From positions 1 to 20,439 of the forward strand of contig CAZOPF010000099.1 of the NCBI GenBank assembly GCA_964581605.1: 20,439 bases of DNA, given 5' to 3'. The notes beneath the pieces are model-generated. The model had not been told where the DNA came from. It did not search any database and saw only the letters and a program-made list of their open reading frames with translations. Below are positions 1 to 7,531 of the stretch, one piece after another (the first letter of the stretch is position 1; every line of letters begins with the position of its first letter). The stretch is from CAADGU01 sp964581605. GTDB lineage: Bacteria; Chloroflexota; Anaerolineae; Promineifilales; Promineifilaceae. Both the position numbers and the translations under genes were made by a program.

Positions 1-34
1 ATAAATTTCTGATTGCCCATAAGGAGAAATTTTC

Positions 35-1330
35 ATGTGCCTGACAGATTCTTTTGTCTGGCGGCAGCGATGGCAAGCGTTGTCGCAAATTTTATCGGTA
101 CTGTCTGCCCAATATGAAGAAGCGGCTGTGCAAGACCCCTGGATGCAAAACACACACTCTCTGGTAGAAAGCCTGCACGCCTTTGCTCGCAGCCAGTTTG
201 AATTCTTTTTCGATGGTTTTAGCAATGGCAAGCTGTTGCCCAGCATGATTTACCCGGAGGAACACGTTATTCGGGCCACTCTGGATCAGGTGGCGTATGA
301 CATGGCCGTTATTCAAGCGGCCGCCAGCCAACGGCAAACCCCGGCTTACCGACCCGTGCTGGAAAAAGCGGATAAGCTGGCACAGTTAGCAATTGATGTG
401 GCTGTAGATAGCCATTTGCTGGCAGAAAAATGCACGGCCGTTACTTACTTTCACAAATCACCATACATCCGTGTCATCCCTTATGCGCCCGTGGCCCTGG
501 TGGGCGTTCCGCCCACCTGTCTGACAACCCCCCGTGATTTCCTGGCAATTCCCCATGAAGTCGGCCATTACGTTTACCATCACGCCCCTGGTCTGGCGGC
601 CGAACTCCACACCTTCATTCCTCTCGACCCGCCCTGGATGAATAGCTGGATTGAAGAGGTTTTTGCCGATGTGTATGGCTGCCTGGTGGCCGGGCCAGTG
701 ATTGGCCTTAGCTGCCAGGATATGATCTACGATAATGCGTATGCCAGCCTGGTGGCCGATGATGGTGAACACCCGGTAGATGCGATTCGGCCGTATGCTT
801 ATTCTACGGCATTGGAAGAATTGAACTATGATGCGGCCGCGCCTGCGCTCACTACACGCTGGCAAACACGGATGCGTGCCCGGCACAGCCCCACCGCCTT
901 TGTGCCTGCTGGCAGCGCCACACCCGCCAGCCTGGACGATGCACTCGCGGCCGTAAACCAGGCCACCGTCCGCTTTGTCAACTACCTGGAAAACACACGC
1001 CATGTACAGCAACCGGCCCCCTGGTCAACCGATACCCCCAGCCTGGCTGAACTGTATGCCAGTTATGAACACTGGCTGACCAATATCCCAGATACGGCCG
1101 TCTACACCCTCCAAGAACTGGGTAATGACAAAACCGGGTTGGTGCATAATGGCAGCGTGCCCGTCAGCGTTCGCCGCAAAGGGCAAACCCGCACCTGGCG
1201 CGACTGGTTCAAAACCCAGGCGGCCGCCCATGATGACCCCATCGCCTGGAACGCCTGGCTGCCCATCTTCACCAGCGGTTTCTGGCCCACCAAAGGGCCA
1301 GATGACAATAGCGACGGCGGCAATCCGTAG
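35..1330 (+). CDS. Putative zinc metallopeptidase-like protein (HExxH), family not recognised
   Basis: The 431-residue product has no signal peptide or membrane segment, so it is probably cytoplasmic. Residues 174-178 read HEVGH, a zincin HExxH motif. About 30 residues later, at 207-212, comes EEVFAD, matching the gluzincin pattern in which a Glu (here E208) is the third zinc ligand and an Asp follows four residues on (as in NExxSD of thermolysin). The active-site helix continues into YVYHH, giving a His-rich stretch. I do not recognise the rest and cannot name a substrate. The start is well supported: ATG at 35 follows AAGGAG at 21-26 with an 8-base spacer. The gene converges on the next one across a perfect hairpin. 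Metal binding is inferred from motifs only, and the protein could be a degenerate, non-catalytic zincin. Confidence 0.75.
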   Translation: MCLTDSFVWRQRWQALSQILSVLSAQYEEAAVQDPWMQNTHSLVESLHAFARSQFEFFFDGFSNGKLLPSMIYPEEHVIRATLDQVAYDMAVIQAAASQRQTPAYRPVLEKADKLAQLAIDVAVDSHLLAEKCTAVTYFHKSPYIRVIPYAPVALVGVPPTCLTTPRDFLAIPHEVGHYVYHHAPGLAAELHTFIPLDPPWMNSWIEEVFADVYGCLVAGPVIGLSCQDMIYDNAYASLVADDGEHPVDAIRPYAYSTALEELNYDAAAPALTTRWQTRMRARHSPTAFVPAGSATPASLDDALAAVNQATVRFVNYLENTRHVQQPAPWSTDTPSLAELYASYEHWLTNIPDTAVYTLQELGNDKTGLVHNGSVPVSVRRKGQTRTWRDWFKTQAAAHDDPIAWNAWLPIFTSGFWPTKGPDDNSDGGNP

Positions 1331-1340
1331 GGTAGTTCCC

Positions 1341-1379
1341 GCTCAAGTAAGGTGAGGCGGCGAATCACCTTACTTGAGC
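1341..1379. terminator. Perfect hairpin between convergent genes, likely bidirectional terminator
   Basis: A 15-bp perfect inverted repeat (arms 1341-1355 and 1365-1379) flanks a 9-base loop. It sits 10 bp after the plus-strand stop codon, and its right arm overlaps the last codons and stop of the minus-strand gene. No clean T-run follows on either side, so it may act as a termination or mRNA 3'-end stabilising structure rather than a classical intrinsic terminator. Confidence 0.6.
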
Positions 1380-2425
1380 AGCGCATCTTCATACGCCCAA
1401 AGGCCGGGCAACCCGCCGGTGTGTAAGAAAATGACGTGCCAATGGGGCGAGAAGCGGCCGTTGGCAACTAAATTAAGCAAACCCGCAAATGCTTTTCCGG
1501 TGTAAACGGGATCAAGCAAGATGCCTTCTGTTTGGGCCAGGGTGCGGATGGCAACGGCCGTTTCCGCCGCCAGCACACCATACCCTGGCCCGGCATAAAC
1601 CTCTGGTATGAGGGGCACCGTGGCTGGTTGAAAGGTGTGGTTTTCACCCAAAGTAGCAGACAACGCGCTGGCCAGCCGGGCGATGCTGTCTGGAAAAGCC
1701 TTCCACAATTTGCCAATATCAATGCCAACCAATTGGATTGGCGACCCAATCAACCGCAAACCGGCCATCAATCCGGCGAGTGTGCCACCTGTGCCGGCGG
1801 CCGCCACCACGACCACCTGCTCCGCCGCCAACCCTAATGTGGCCACTTGCTCCGCCAGCTCCAGCGCCCCCACCACATAACCCAGGCAACCTGTAACTGA
1901 ATGCCCCCCCACGGACATGAAATATGCACCTCGCCCAACCACCATCAGCGAGAGTAATTTGACCAGCCGGTTGGTTTGTTCCAGTGTCAGGCTGGCGTCC
2001 CCCCCACCGCCGAAGGGAATGAAGTGCAATTTAGCCCCAAAGAGATTGTCTAAAATGAGATTGCCTTGTAATGTAGACGGCCGTCGGGCAAAAAAGAACA
2101 GGTGCGCCTCTAGCCCTAAAGCGGCACAGGCAGCGGCCGTCATGCGTGCATGATTGGATTGTAAACCGCCAAACGTAACAATTTTCCGTTTGCCCTGGTT
2201 TAGCGCCTCTGCCATTAAAAACTCCAGCTTGCGCCCTTTGTTGCCGCCCAGCCCAGGGCCGTAGCCATCATCCCGTTTCACCCACAGCTGTGGGCCACCA
2301 AGCTGCCGGGTAAGATGGGGTAATGGTTCAAGGGGCGTGGGAGTACGGCCGTAGCGCAGCCTGGGAAGTTGCTCCAGTTTTTGGATGGATGGTATGGTGG
2401 TGGGATACTGGCTATGCGAATTCAT
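1370..2425 (-). CDS. PLP-dependent D-cysteine desulfhydrase / ACC deaminase family enzyme
   Basis: This is a fold-type II PLP enzyme of the family that includes D-cysteine desulfhydrase (DcyD) and 1-aminocyclopropane-1-carboxylate deaminase. These break down their substrates to ammonia plus a keto acid (and sulfide for D-cysteine). From the start chosen here the protein is 351 residues, the usual family length. Evidence includes TPTPLEPLPHL near residue 30, GGNKGRKLE at 61-69 with the expected PLP lysine K63, SNHARMTAA near 90-98, and a glycine-rich phosphate-binding stretch AAGTGGTLAG. Motifs alone do not separate desulfhydrase from ACC deaminase. The frame stays open to 2587, but the extra N-terminal residues lack family similarity. 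ATG at 2425 fits family length best, with ATG 2449 as an alternative. Neither has a strong ribosome-binding site. Confidence 0.87.
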   Translation of the reverse strand: MNSHSQYPTTIPSIQKLEQLPRLRYGRTPTPLEPLPHLTRQLGGPQLWVKRDDGYGPGLGGNKGRKLEFLMAEALNQGKRKIVTFGGLQSNHARMTAAACAALGLEAHLFFFARRPSTLQGNLILDNLFGAKLHFIPFGGGGDASLTLEQTNRLVKLLSLMVVGRGAYFMSVGGHSVTGCLGYVVGALELAEQVATLGLAAEQVVVVAAAGTGGTLAGLMAGLRLIGSPIQLVGIDIGKLWKAFPDSIARLASALSATLGENHTFQPATVPLIPEVYAGPGYGVLAAETAVAIRTLAQTEGILLDPVYTGKAFAGLLNLVANGRFSPHWHVIFLHTGGLPGLWAYEDALLK

Positions 2426-2529
2426 TTCTGAGATAATACCAGGACTCATAGAACAGGGTGTAACGGACTTTAGGATCAAAATGGCCCGAATGCAAGCGTT
2501 ATATCCGTATAAAACAGCCTGGCCGAACA

Positions 2530-2561
2530 GCGCCACAGGTAAGTGGCGCCACAGGTAAGTG
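2530..2561. repeat. Perfect 16-bp tandem duplication in divergent promoter region
   Basis: Two exact head-to-tail copies of a 16-bp unit beginning GCGCCACAGG occupy 2530-2545 and 2546-2561, about 50 bp before the histidine kinase start and 105 bp before the divergent enzyme start. It could be a duplicated binding site or a simple slippage duplication. Nothing in the sequence identifies a binding protein. Confidence 0.8.
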
Positions 2562-2609
2562 CCATCACTTGAACCTTTTGCCCCCACTCTCTATCATTGG
2601 GCAGTATCT

Positions 2610-3998
2610 ATGGTTACAAAAATTCGTTGGCGGATAGCCATTCCATTTTTTCTTTTCTTTGCCTTGATTTTACTTGTTTTAGGCCTCTTGTTGGTCCAGC
2701 CCACGTGCCTGGGCAGTGCCCGTTGTGTCTGGCGGTATTTGTTAGAGGCCGCCATTGTTACGGCCGTGACCACCTATGTTTTAGCACTGCAGCTAGAACT
2801 TTATGCTAATAGATATACCCGGCACATCGCTGAAGTGGCCCAGCGTATCACCGCGGGTGATCTGGAAGCGCGTGTATTGGGCTACACCAGTGATGAAGGT
2901 GGCGAGATGACAAAGGCGTTTAGCGAAATGGTGGCTGCCCTGCGCGACCAAATTCACACCCTGCAGGCCGAAAATCAACAGTATAGTACCATCCTGACCA
3001 GTATGACTGATGGCGTCTTGATCACTGGCGAGAACGGCACAGTGCGCCTGCTCAACCCGGCTGCCACTCGCCTGCTCGAACCAATGTCTGAGCGGGCCAT
3101 CGGCCGTTCGTTTGCCGAAGTGGTGCGCCATCATCATCTCATTGAGCTATGGCAAAAAGCCAGCCAGACGCGGCAAGAACAGGTGGAAATGGTGGAGATC
3201 AATCGGGGCGTATTTCTGCAAACGGCCGTTATCCCATTTGAGGAAGAAGGTACCCGCCGTTTCCTGGTGATTCTGCATGATCTGACGCAGATTCACCGGC
3301 TGCAAACAGTGCGCCGAGATTTTATTAGCAATATCTCCCATGAGTTGCGGACGCCTCTGGCATCACTCAAAGCGGTCATAGAAACGTTGCAGGATGGGGC
3401 ACTGGATGACCCGCCGGCGGCCGAACACTTTTTGCACCGTGCGGAAAATGAAGTAGATGTGCTGACGCAAATGGTGGAGGAACTGCTCGAATTGTCGCGG
3501 ATTGAATCCGGGCAGGTGCCGTTTCGGTTTCAGGCGACGGCCGTATCCAATCTCCTGCTTGGCCCCATGGACAGATTGCGGCCGCAGGCACAACGCAAAG
3601 GGATTGAGATGGTTCTGGATGTGCCGGCCAATCTGCCAACGGTACTGGCCGACGAAGAGCGAGTGCAGCGGGTGGTTACCAATTTGCTGCACAATGCCGT
3701 GAAATTTACACCTGATGGCGGCCGGGTAACAGTGCAGGCCAGCCTATCGCCAGAGCATGAAAACGAGCTTCGGATTTCTGTAATAGATACCGGTGTCGGG
3801 GTGGCTGAGGAAGATTTATCCCGTATTTTTGAACGTTTTTATAAATCAGACCGGGCGCGTACCCGCAATGGCGGCGGCACTGGCCTGGGGCTGGCCATTT
3901 CACGCCATATTGTGCAGGCACATCACGGCCGTATTGGCGTCGCCAGCCAGGAAGGCAAGGGCAGCACCTTTTATTTCACCCTGCCCATCTCTCGGTAA
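2610..3998 (+). CDS. phoR: Membrane sensor histidine kinase, PhoR-like (HAMP-PAS-HisKA-HATPase)
   Basis: This two-component sensor kinase has 462 residues from ATG 2610. Domains in order: TM1 about 9-30, TM2 about 44-65, HAMP about 66-118, PAS about 125-230, HisKA with the phospho-acceptor H244 in FISNISHELRTPL, and HATPase_c. The last has the N box (TNLLHNAVKFTP, N362), G1 box (DTGVG, D393), F box (FERFYKSD) and G2 box (GGGTGLGLAI). Only about 13 residues, including two cysteines, separate the membrane segments, so there is no outer sensing domain. E. coli PhoR likewise has almost no periplasmic domain and is controlled through PstSCAB-PhoU. That architecture and the pst operon in the window support the name, but no response regulator is adjacent, so the pairing is an inference. 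An upstream ATG at 2559 is in frame but lies in the tandem repeat. No clear Shine-Dalgarno precedes 2610. Confidence 0.8.
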   Translation: MVTKIRWRIAIPFFLFFALILLVLGLLLVQPTCLGSARCVWRYLLEAAIVTAVTTYVLALQLELYANRYTRHIAEVAQRITAGDLEARVLGYTSDEGGEMTKAFSEMVAALRDQIHTLQAENQQYSTILTSMTDGVLITGENGTVRLLNPAATRLLEPMSERAIGRSFAEVVRHHHLIELWQKASQTRQEQVEMVEINRGVFLQTAVIPFEEEGTRRFLVILHDLTQIHRLQTVRRDFISNISHELRTPLASLKAVIETLQDGALDDPPAAEHFLHRAENEVDVLTQMVEELLELSRIESGQVPFRFQATAVSNLLLGPMDRLRPQAQRKGIEMVLDVPANLPTVLADEERVQRVVTNLLHNAVKFTPDGGRVTVQASLSPEHENELRISVIDTGVGVAEEDLSRIFERFYKSDRARTRNGGGTGLGLAISRHIVQAHHGRIGVASQEGKGSTFYFTLPISR

Positions 3999-4212
3999 AC
4001 ATTTCATATTCACTCAGGGGGGCGGAATTTTTGTTGATGGCAAATCAATTGCCGCCGGTTGCCTGTGAATGCCTGCGAATACAATTCCCACCTGCTATGA
4101 AAAGTGCGCCTTAGCACACTGAAGAAATTGCACGGTGACAGACAGGCTGTTTGACAACGCACTTTCCATGCGTTTGTGTATCTCAGGCGCCGGATTGCAT
4201 CCGGCGGCATGG
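3999..4212. other. Convergent intergenic spacer with a small hairpin (4189-4205)
   Basis: No gene is evident here. A 7-bp perfect stem with a 3-base loop (4189-4195 / 4199-4205) lies just beyond the stop of the minus-strand TPR gene, without a T-run. A distant 8-bp inverted repeat (AAAGTGCG 4101-4108 / CGCACTTT 4158-4165) is also present. Either might contribute to transcript 3' ends, but support is weak. Confidence 0.35.
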
Positions 4213-5656
4213 CTATGTGGGCGCAGATGCAGCCGCCTGACGGCGGGGCAGCAAAATCTGTTCGACTAACATCCCCATGCCAATGGCCTGCCAGATTTCA
4301 ATGGCTTGATCATACAGCGGTAACGCTTTCTCTGCTTCATCGTTTTCTACTAACCAATCACCTTGCCGGTACAACACACGCGCCACGCTATAGCCATCAC
4401 CGATAGCAGCATAAAGGCTCAATGCCTGCCGGTAATACTCCCAGGACAAAGCCATTTCTTGCCGCCCTCTTTCCAAATCCCCAAATGAGAGCAGCACGTT
4501 GGCTTCGCCCAACCTGTCCCCCACCTGCCGGAACAGCGCCAACGCNNNNNNNNNNNNNNNNNNNNNNNNNNNNNNNNNNNNNNNNNNNNNNNNNNNNNNN
4601 NNNNNNNNNNNNNNNNNNNNNNNNNNNNNNNNNNNNNNNNNNNNNACGGAAATTCTGCACGTCGCCGATGGCCTGCAGCACGTTGGCTTCGCCCAACCTG
4701 TCCCCCACCTGCCGGAACAGCGCCAACGCCTGCTCGTAGCTGGCTAAGGCCGCGTCCATTTCTTTACGGAAATTCTGCACGTCGCCGATGGCCTGCAGCA
4801 CGTTGGCTTCGCCCAACCTGTCCCCCACCTGCCAGAACAGCGCCAACGCCTGCGCCAACATTTCCAGAGCGTTGCTCTGATCGCCATCGTAGTAACACAT
4901 CTGGCCGACGCGGTAGAGCATTTCGGCCTGTTCGGCGGGATCGGCTTCCAGGTCTAATAAGGCATAGGCCTGGTGGTAATGGGGCCGGGCCAGAACAAAA
5001 TCGGAGCGATCCTGGTACAACCGCGCCAGCCGGTAATGCAAATCAAAACGGGCGCGGGGATCATCGTGTGGGCTGGCTTCATATTCTGCCAGCAGCGTTT
5101 CGTATTGGTCTACCAGTTGTTGCCATTCGGCCAGCGAACTGTAGCTCCAGGTGGGGGTGGTTTCGGTGGCGCGGGTAGAGGGGCTGCCGGGCAGTCGCAG
5201 ATCAAAAACGCCGCTGTGCCCGGAGAAGATGTTGGGCGCTTCCAGGGCCAGTTTGCCCCAAAGTTGTGGTTGTATCCATAAAATGAGGGTGTGGGGATAG
5301 GCGGCCATTTGGTCGCGGCGCTGATCCAACAGGCGGATGGCCTGGGGGCCGGCCGATTCAATGTCATAGAGGCAGACGACGGCGCGCTGCTGTTTTTGGG
5401 TGGGGGTCAGCGGTTCCAGGTAGGCTTTGACATCAGGTTGCCGGGTAGTCAGCGTGTGTTCGTAAACAGGCAAGGGCGCTGTCCGCCGCCGCAGTGCCTC
5501 TACCAGGGCGGCGCGCGAGGCCGGAGTGCTATACCGGGCAATGACAAACGCGCCACGCTGTGACAGTTGCGCCACCGTCACCAGCTTTTCAAATTCCCGA
5601 CCGGCTAAGAGTTGTACCAGCGGGTCATCAGCTTGGGAGAAGTTGATAGAGTTCAC
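4213..5656 (-). CDS. TPR-repeat protein with N-terminal NTPase-like domain, interrupted by assembly gap
   Basis: The N-terminal ~160 residues form a domain with no Walker A. Its hydrophobic strands (VVCLYDIES; LILWIQPQLW) and the phrase APNIFSGHSGVFDLRLP recall the domain that precedes TPRs in NTPase-associated proteins of Chloroflexota and cyanobacteria; that recall is from general knowledge and not certain. Then come at least six TPR units of 40 residues, each with the pattern VGDRLGEANVL...EQALALF. The product has no membrane segment. The start is GTG at 5656 without a clear Shine-Dalgarno, 29 bp after the ATPase gene stop, so the two are probably co-transcribed. The 100-N gap puts the two sides out of frame. 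Because the repeat period is 120 bp, the true gap must be 36 + 120n bases, which restores one frame (459 residues at minimum). I therefore treat the gene as intact. Confidence 0.72.
4491..4853 (-). repeat. Tandem 120-bp near-identical TPR-coding repeats spanning the gap
   Basis: Copies begin at equivalent positions 4685 and 4805 (period exactly 120 bp). A third partial copy lies at 4491-4545 on the other side of the N run. Between the two complete-side copies I see a single substitution over about 87 bp before the last one diverges. Identity this high within a coding repeat implies recent expansion, gene conversion or constraint, and it explains the collapsed assembly. The true copy number is unknown. 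Confidence 0.9.
4546..4645. other. Assembly gap of 100 Ns (placeholder length)
   Basis: Exactly 100 Ns is a conventional scaffold-gap size, not a measured distance. Flanking repeat phase says the real missing length is 36 bases or 36 plus a multiple of 120. Confidence 0.97.
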
Positions 5657-5685
5657 GGGAAGGTTGGGAATGATAGATGGGGTGG

Positions 5686-6966
5686 TTAACCCTCTAGCTT
5701 TTCCACCAGCAATTCACGCACCAGAGGGTTCACATCGGCCCAATAACCGCGTGTATTGGCATATTCCAGCAGGCTGCCGTTTTCTAACAAGGCTTGTTTT
5801 TCTGGCGTGGTGTCATCCAGGTCTTTATTTGGGTCTTGATGCAGGGTGCGCAGCAAGGTGAGCTGCTCCCGTTTAAGCAGGGACATATAGTCGGCGCGCA
5901 AGGCTTTACACGCTTCTCCCAGGTGTGGGAGTTCGACCTTGCCTGCTTTGTCTACTACGGCGTTCAAGATGGCTTGTTGGCTCAGCTGCACGGCCGTGCG
6001 CGCGTGCCCACCCGACCAGCCAATCAATTGCTCTTTAACCCCTTCCGCCCACAAATCAGGCGACATACGGCGGTCTAAAATGGCGGCCATCGTCTCGTAC
6101 CCCTTCTGGTCTGTTTCGCCATTACGGTGTACCAGGCTGACGTTAGGCAGTAAATAGGCGTTGTTGAAACTGTGCCGGATTGACATGTAGCTGTTGTGGT
6201 AGCGCATGGCTACCGGAAAGGTGTAAATGATCGAAGGGTAGGGATCGGTCAGTGTGCGGGCATGCTCTTGAAAGAGACGGCGGGTAGAGTCCAGGTCAAA
6301 CTTGTCTAAATCTTCCACAATAAAGAGCAGGCGTTTGCCGCTTCTCTGTTCCAGCAAGTGGGTTAACTGTTTGATATTATCCAGAATATCTACAATTCGG
6401 CCTTCAAACTTCTCTTTGACCTGATTGCGGGTGAAGGCTTCTGTACCGATTTTGGTTTCCAGTTCGGCCACAAGTAAACTGAGCTTGATGGTAATGCTGG
6501 CTTCCTTGTCGGCGGGAATGGGGTCTCGGCTAAATAAAAAGTCCCGTAGCGGCTGGTAGATATGCTCCATCAACTTTTCCCAGCCTTCACTGACCACACC
6601 TTTGGCGATAAACTCCTGTTGGGTGGCGCTTTCCAGCATAGCCAGATACATGGCAAAGATGACCTCGGTATGATTAACCGAAGGGCTTTGAAATACGTCG
6701 TAAAGCGGGGTGAAGATGCTCCAAAATTCATCTTTTAGGAGCGTACTCAGGTAGGCCAGTTCGGATGATTTACCGGCGCCGCGATGCCCGACAAACAATA
6801 ACTTTTGGGGGCGGTTAGCCTGGGCGACAGTCATTTGTAAATGGGCTTTGATCTTGTCCACGGGGGAGTACGGCCGTTGCACAAAGAGTTGGGGTACCTG
6901 CTCCGGCGTAACTGACCTGAGGGGGTCTAACAGGTTGAATGCTTCTGCTAATGTCTTTGCTGTCAT
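5686..6966 (-). CDS. P-loop ATPase (AAA/STAND-like) upstream of the TPR protein
   Basis: The 426-residue soluble NTPase has Walker A at 60-67 (GHRGAGKS) and Walker B at 213-222 (LLFIVEDLDK, with acidic D219 and D221). A sensor-like strand IIYTFPVAMRY follows at about 246-256. The C-terminal part (about 300-426) has a helical, winged-helix-like look and ends in PLVRELLVEKLEG. This resembles STAND/AAA-type switches that bind nucleotide and control a partner. Its partner would be the TPR protein encoded 29 bp downstream. The ATG at 6966 has a weak AGAGG about 11 bases upstream. The gene is divergent from the pst operon, separated by about 600 bp. I do not recognise an exact family, and no effector domain (nuclease, TIR, protease) is visible in either protein, so the function is unassigned. 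Confidence 0.78.
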   Translation of the reverse strand: MTAKTLAEAFNLLDPLRSVTPEQVPQLFVQRPYSPVDKIKAHLQMTVAQANRPQKLLFVGHRGAGKSSELAYLSTLLKDEFWSIFTPLYDVFQSPSVNHTEVIFAMYLAMLESATQQEFIAKGVVSEGWEKLMEHIYQPLRDFLFSRDPIPADKEASITIKLSLLVAELETKIGTEAFTRNQVKEKFEGRIVDILDNIKQLTHLLEQRSGKRLLFIVEDLDKFDLDSTRRLFQEHARTLTDPYPSIIYTFPVAMRYHNSYMSIRHSFNNAYLLPNVSLVHRNGETDQKGYETMAAILDRRMSPDLWAEGVKEQLIGWSGGHARTAVQLSQQAILNAVVDKAGKVELPHLGEACKALRADYMSLLKREQLTLLRTLHQDPNKDLDDTTPEKQALLENGSLLEYANTRGYWADVNPLVRELLVEKLEG

Positions 6967-7259
6967 TTCTTACAACGCCTCTTTAACACCACAAAACAGG
7001 TCAAGAAGTCGTGCTTGCATCTTTTTGCTACCTCACAGTTCACTTACCGACTGAATAGCGCAGGTATTCTAACATGCGCCAGAGCCGTTCACAAACGGCC
7101 GTCATCCGTTTATCCGTTTACCGTTCGCCAATTACCAAATTCAGCGGTGGCAAACACGGCCGTGTTCGCCATCGTAAACCCACCCTAAGTTAGCGATTGG
7201 GTAATAGAGAATCATGCGGGTAATTACCAGGGCTGAAGTCAATCTTCTTTAATAAAAAG
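6967..7259. other. Upstream part of the ATPase/pstS divergent intergenic region
   Basis: No gene is evident. The region contains a short-word low-complexity patch near 7103-7125 (CCGTTTATCCGTTTACCGTT), a long hairpin (7146-7173, listed separately), and the 10-bp palindrome GGTAATTACC (7219-7228). It presumably includes the promoter of the ATPase gene, but I cannot identify -35/-10 boxes with confidence. Confidence 0.5.
7146..7173. repeat. 28-bp near-perfect palindrome centred on ACGGCCGT
   Basis: Arms 7146-7159 and 7160-7173 pair with one G-T and one mismatch. The core AACACGGCCGTGTT (7153-7166) is perfectly self-complementary. A dyad with no loop suits a dimeric DNA-binding protein or cruciform better than a transcript hairpin. 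It extends the octamer that is overrepresented throughout the window. Confidence 0.65.
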
Positions 7260-7358
7260 TTAACAGCGTGTGGCTATTAACAAGTTGTTAACAATTTGAT
7301 AACCTACTTTAACAAAGCCATAGCCAGACGTTAACCAATCAGTCGCCAAATCTTAACT
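7260..7358 (+). promoter_or_regulatory. Pho-box-like array of TTAACA half-sites upstream of pstS
   Basis: TTAACA occurs at 7260, 7277, 7288 and 7309, with variants ATAACC at 7299, TTAACC at 7331 and TTAACT at 7353. Start-to-start steps from 7277 are 11, 11, 10, 22 and 22 bp, so most half-sites lie on one helical face. PhoP of Bacillus binds TTAACA-like direct repeats and E. coli PhoB binds 7-bp repeats, both with 11-bp spacing. The array therefore looks like a multi-dimer PhoB/PhoP site for the pst operon. The regulator's identity is inferred. Confidence 0.72.
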
Positions 7359-7381
7359 GACCGGGGGTACACTCCTATGCA
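7353..7381 (+). promoter_or_regulatory. Candidate pst promoter with Pho half-site replacing the -35
   Basis: The last half-site TTAACT (7353-7358) lies 17 bp before TATGCA (7376-7381). That spacing is right for a -35/-10 pair, although the -10 match is poor. Pho promoters often use the activator site in place of a -35 box. TATCTT at 7383-7388 is an alternative -10. Confidence 0.35.
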
Positions 7382-7408
7382 GTATCTTAAAAGGCAAAAG
7401 AGTGCGCC

Positions 7409-7531
7409 CTGGTTTGGGAGCAATGGGAAGAGGCGACCTCCAACAACCAATACAATGATGTGAGCTGATAAGGCCCTAAGGATTTTTAGTAACCCTTAGG
7501 GTCTGTGCCTTCGCCATTGCCCCAAGACCAG
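7409..7531 (+). promoter_or_regulatory. Structured pstS mRNA leader (long stem enclosing a hairpin)
   Basis: Bases 7409-7426 can pair with 7514-7531 over 18 positions, with about two mismatches and one G-U. Inside lies a perfect 8-bp hairpin (CCCTAAGG 7474-7481 / CCTTAGGG 7494-7501, 12-base U-rich loop). The whole lies between the candidate promoter and the pstS ribosome-binding site. It could be a cis-regulatory RNA, an mRNA stabiliser or a small RNA. It matches no riboswitch class I recognise. Confidence 0.45.

Noticed and set aside
2426..2587. N-terminal extension of the desulfhydrase-family enzyme
   Set aside because: The extra 54 residues have no family counterpart and would run into the tandem repeat of the divergent promoter.
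4397..4545. Minus-strand reading frame continuing straight through the Ns into VGAVPAGGGQ...
   Set aside because: It loses the TPR pattern after the gap. The other frame (from 4542) continues it, so this is an artefact of the 100-N placeholder length.
4491..4853. CRISPR-like array
   Set aside because: Units are contiguous 120-bp coding repeats with no variable spacers, and they translate as TPRs.
4213..5656. TPR gene as a frameshifted pseudogene
   Set aside because: The repeat period fixes the missing length at 36 + 120n, which restores the frame.
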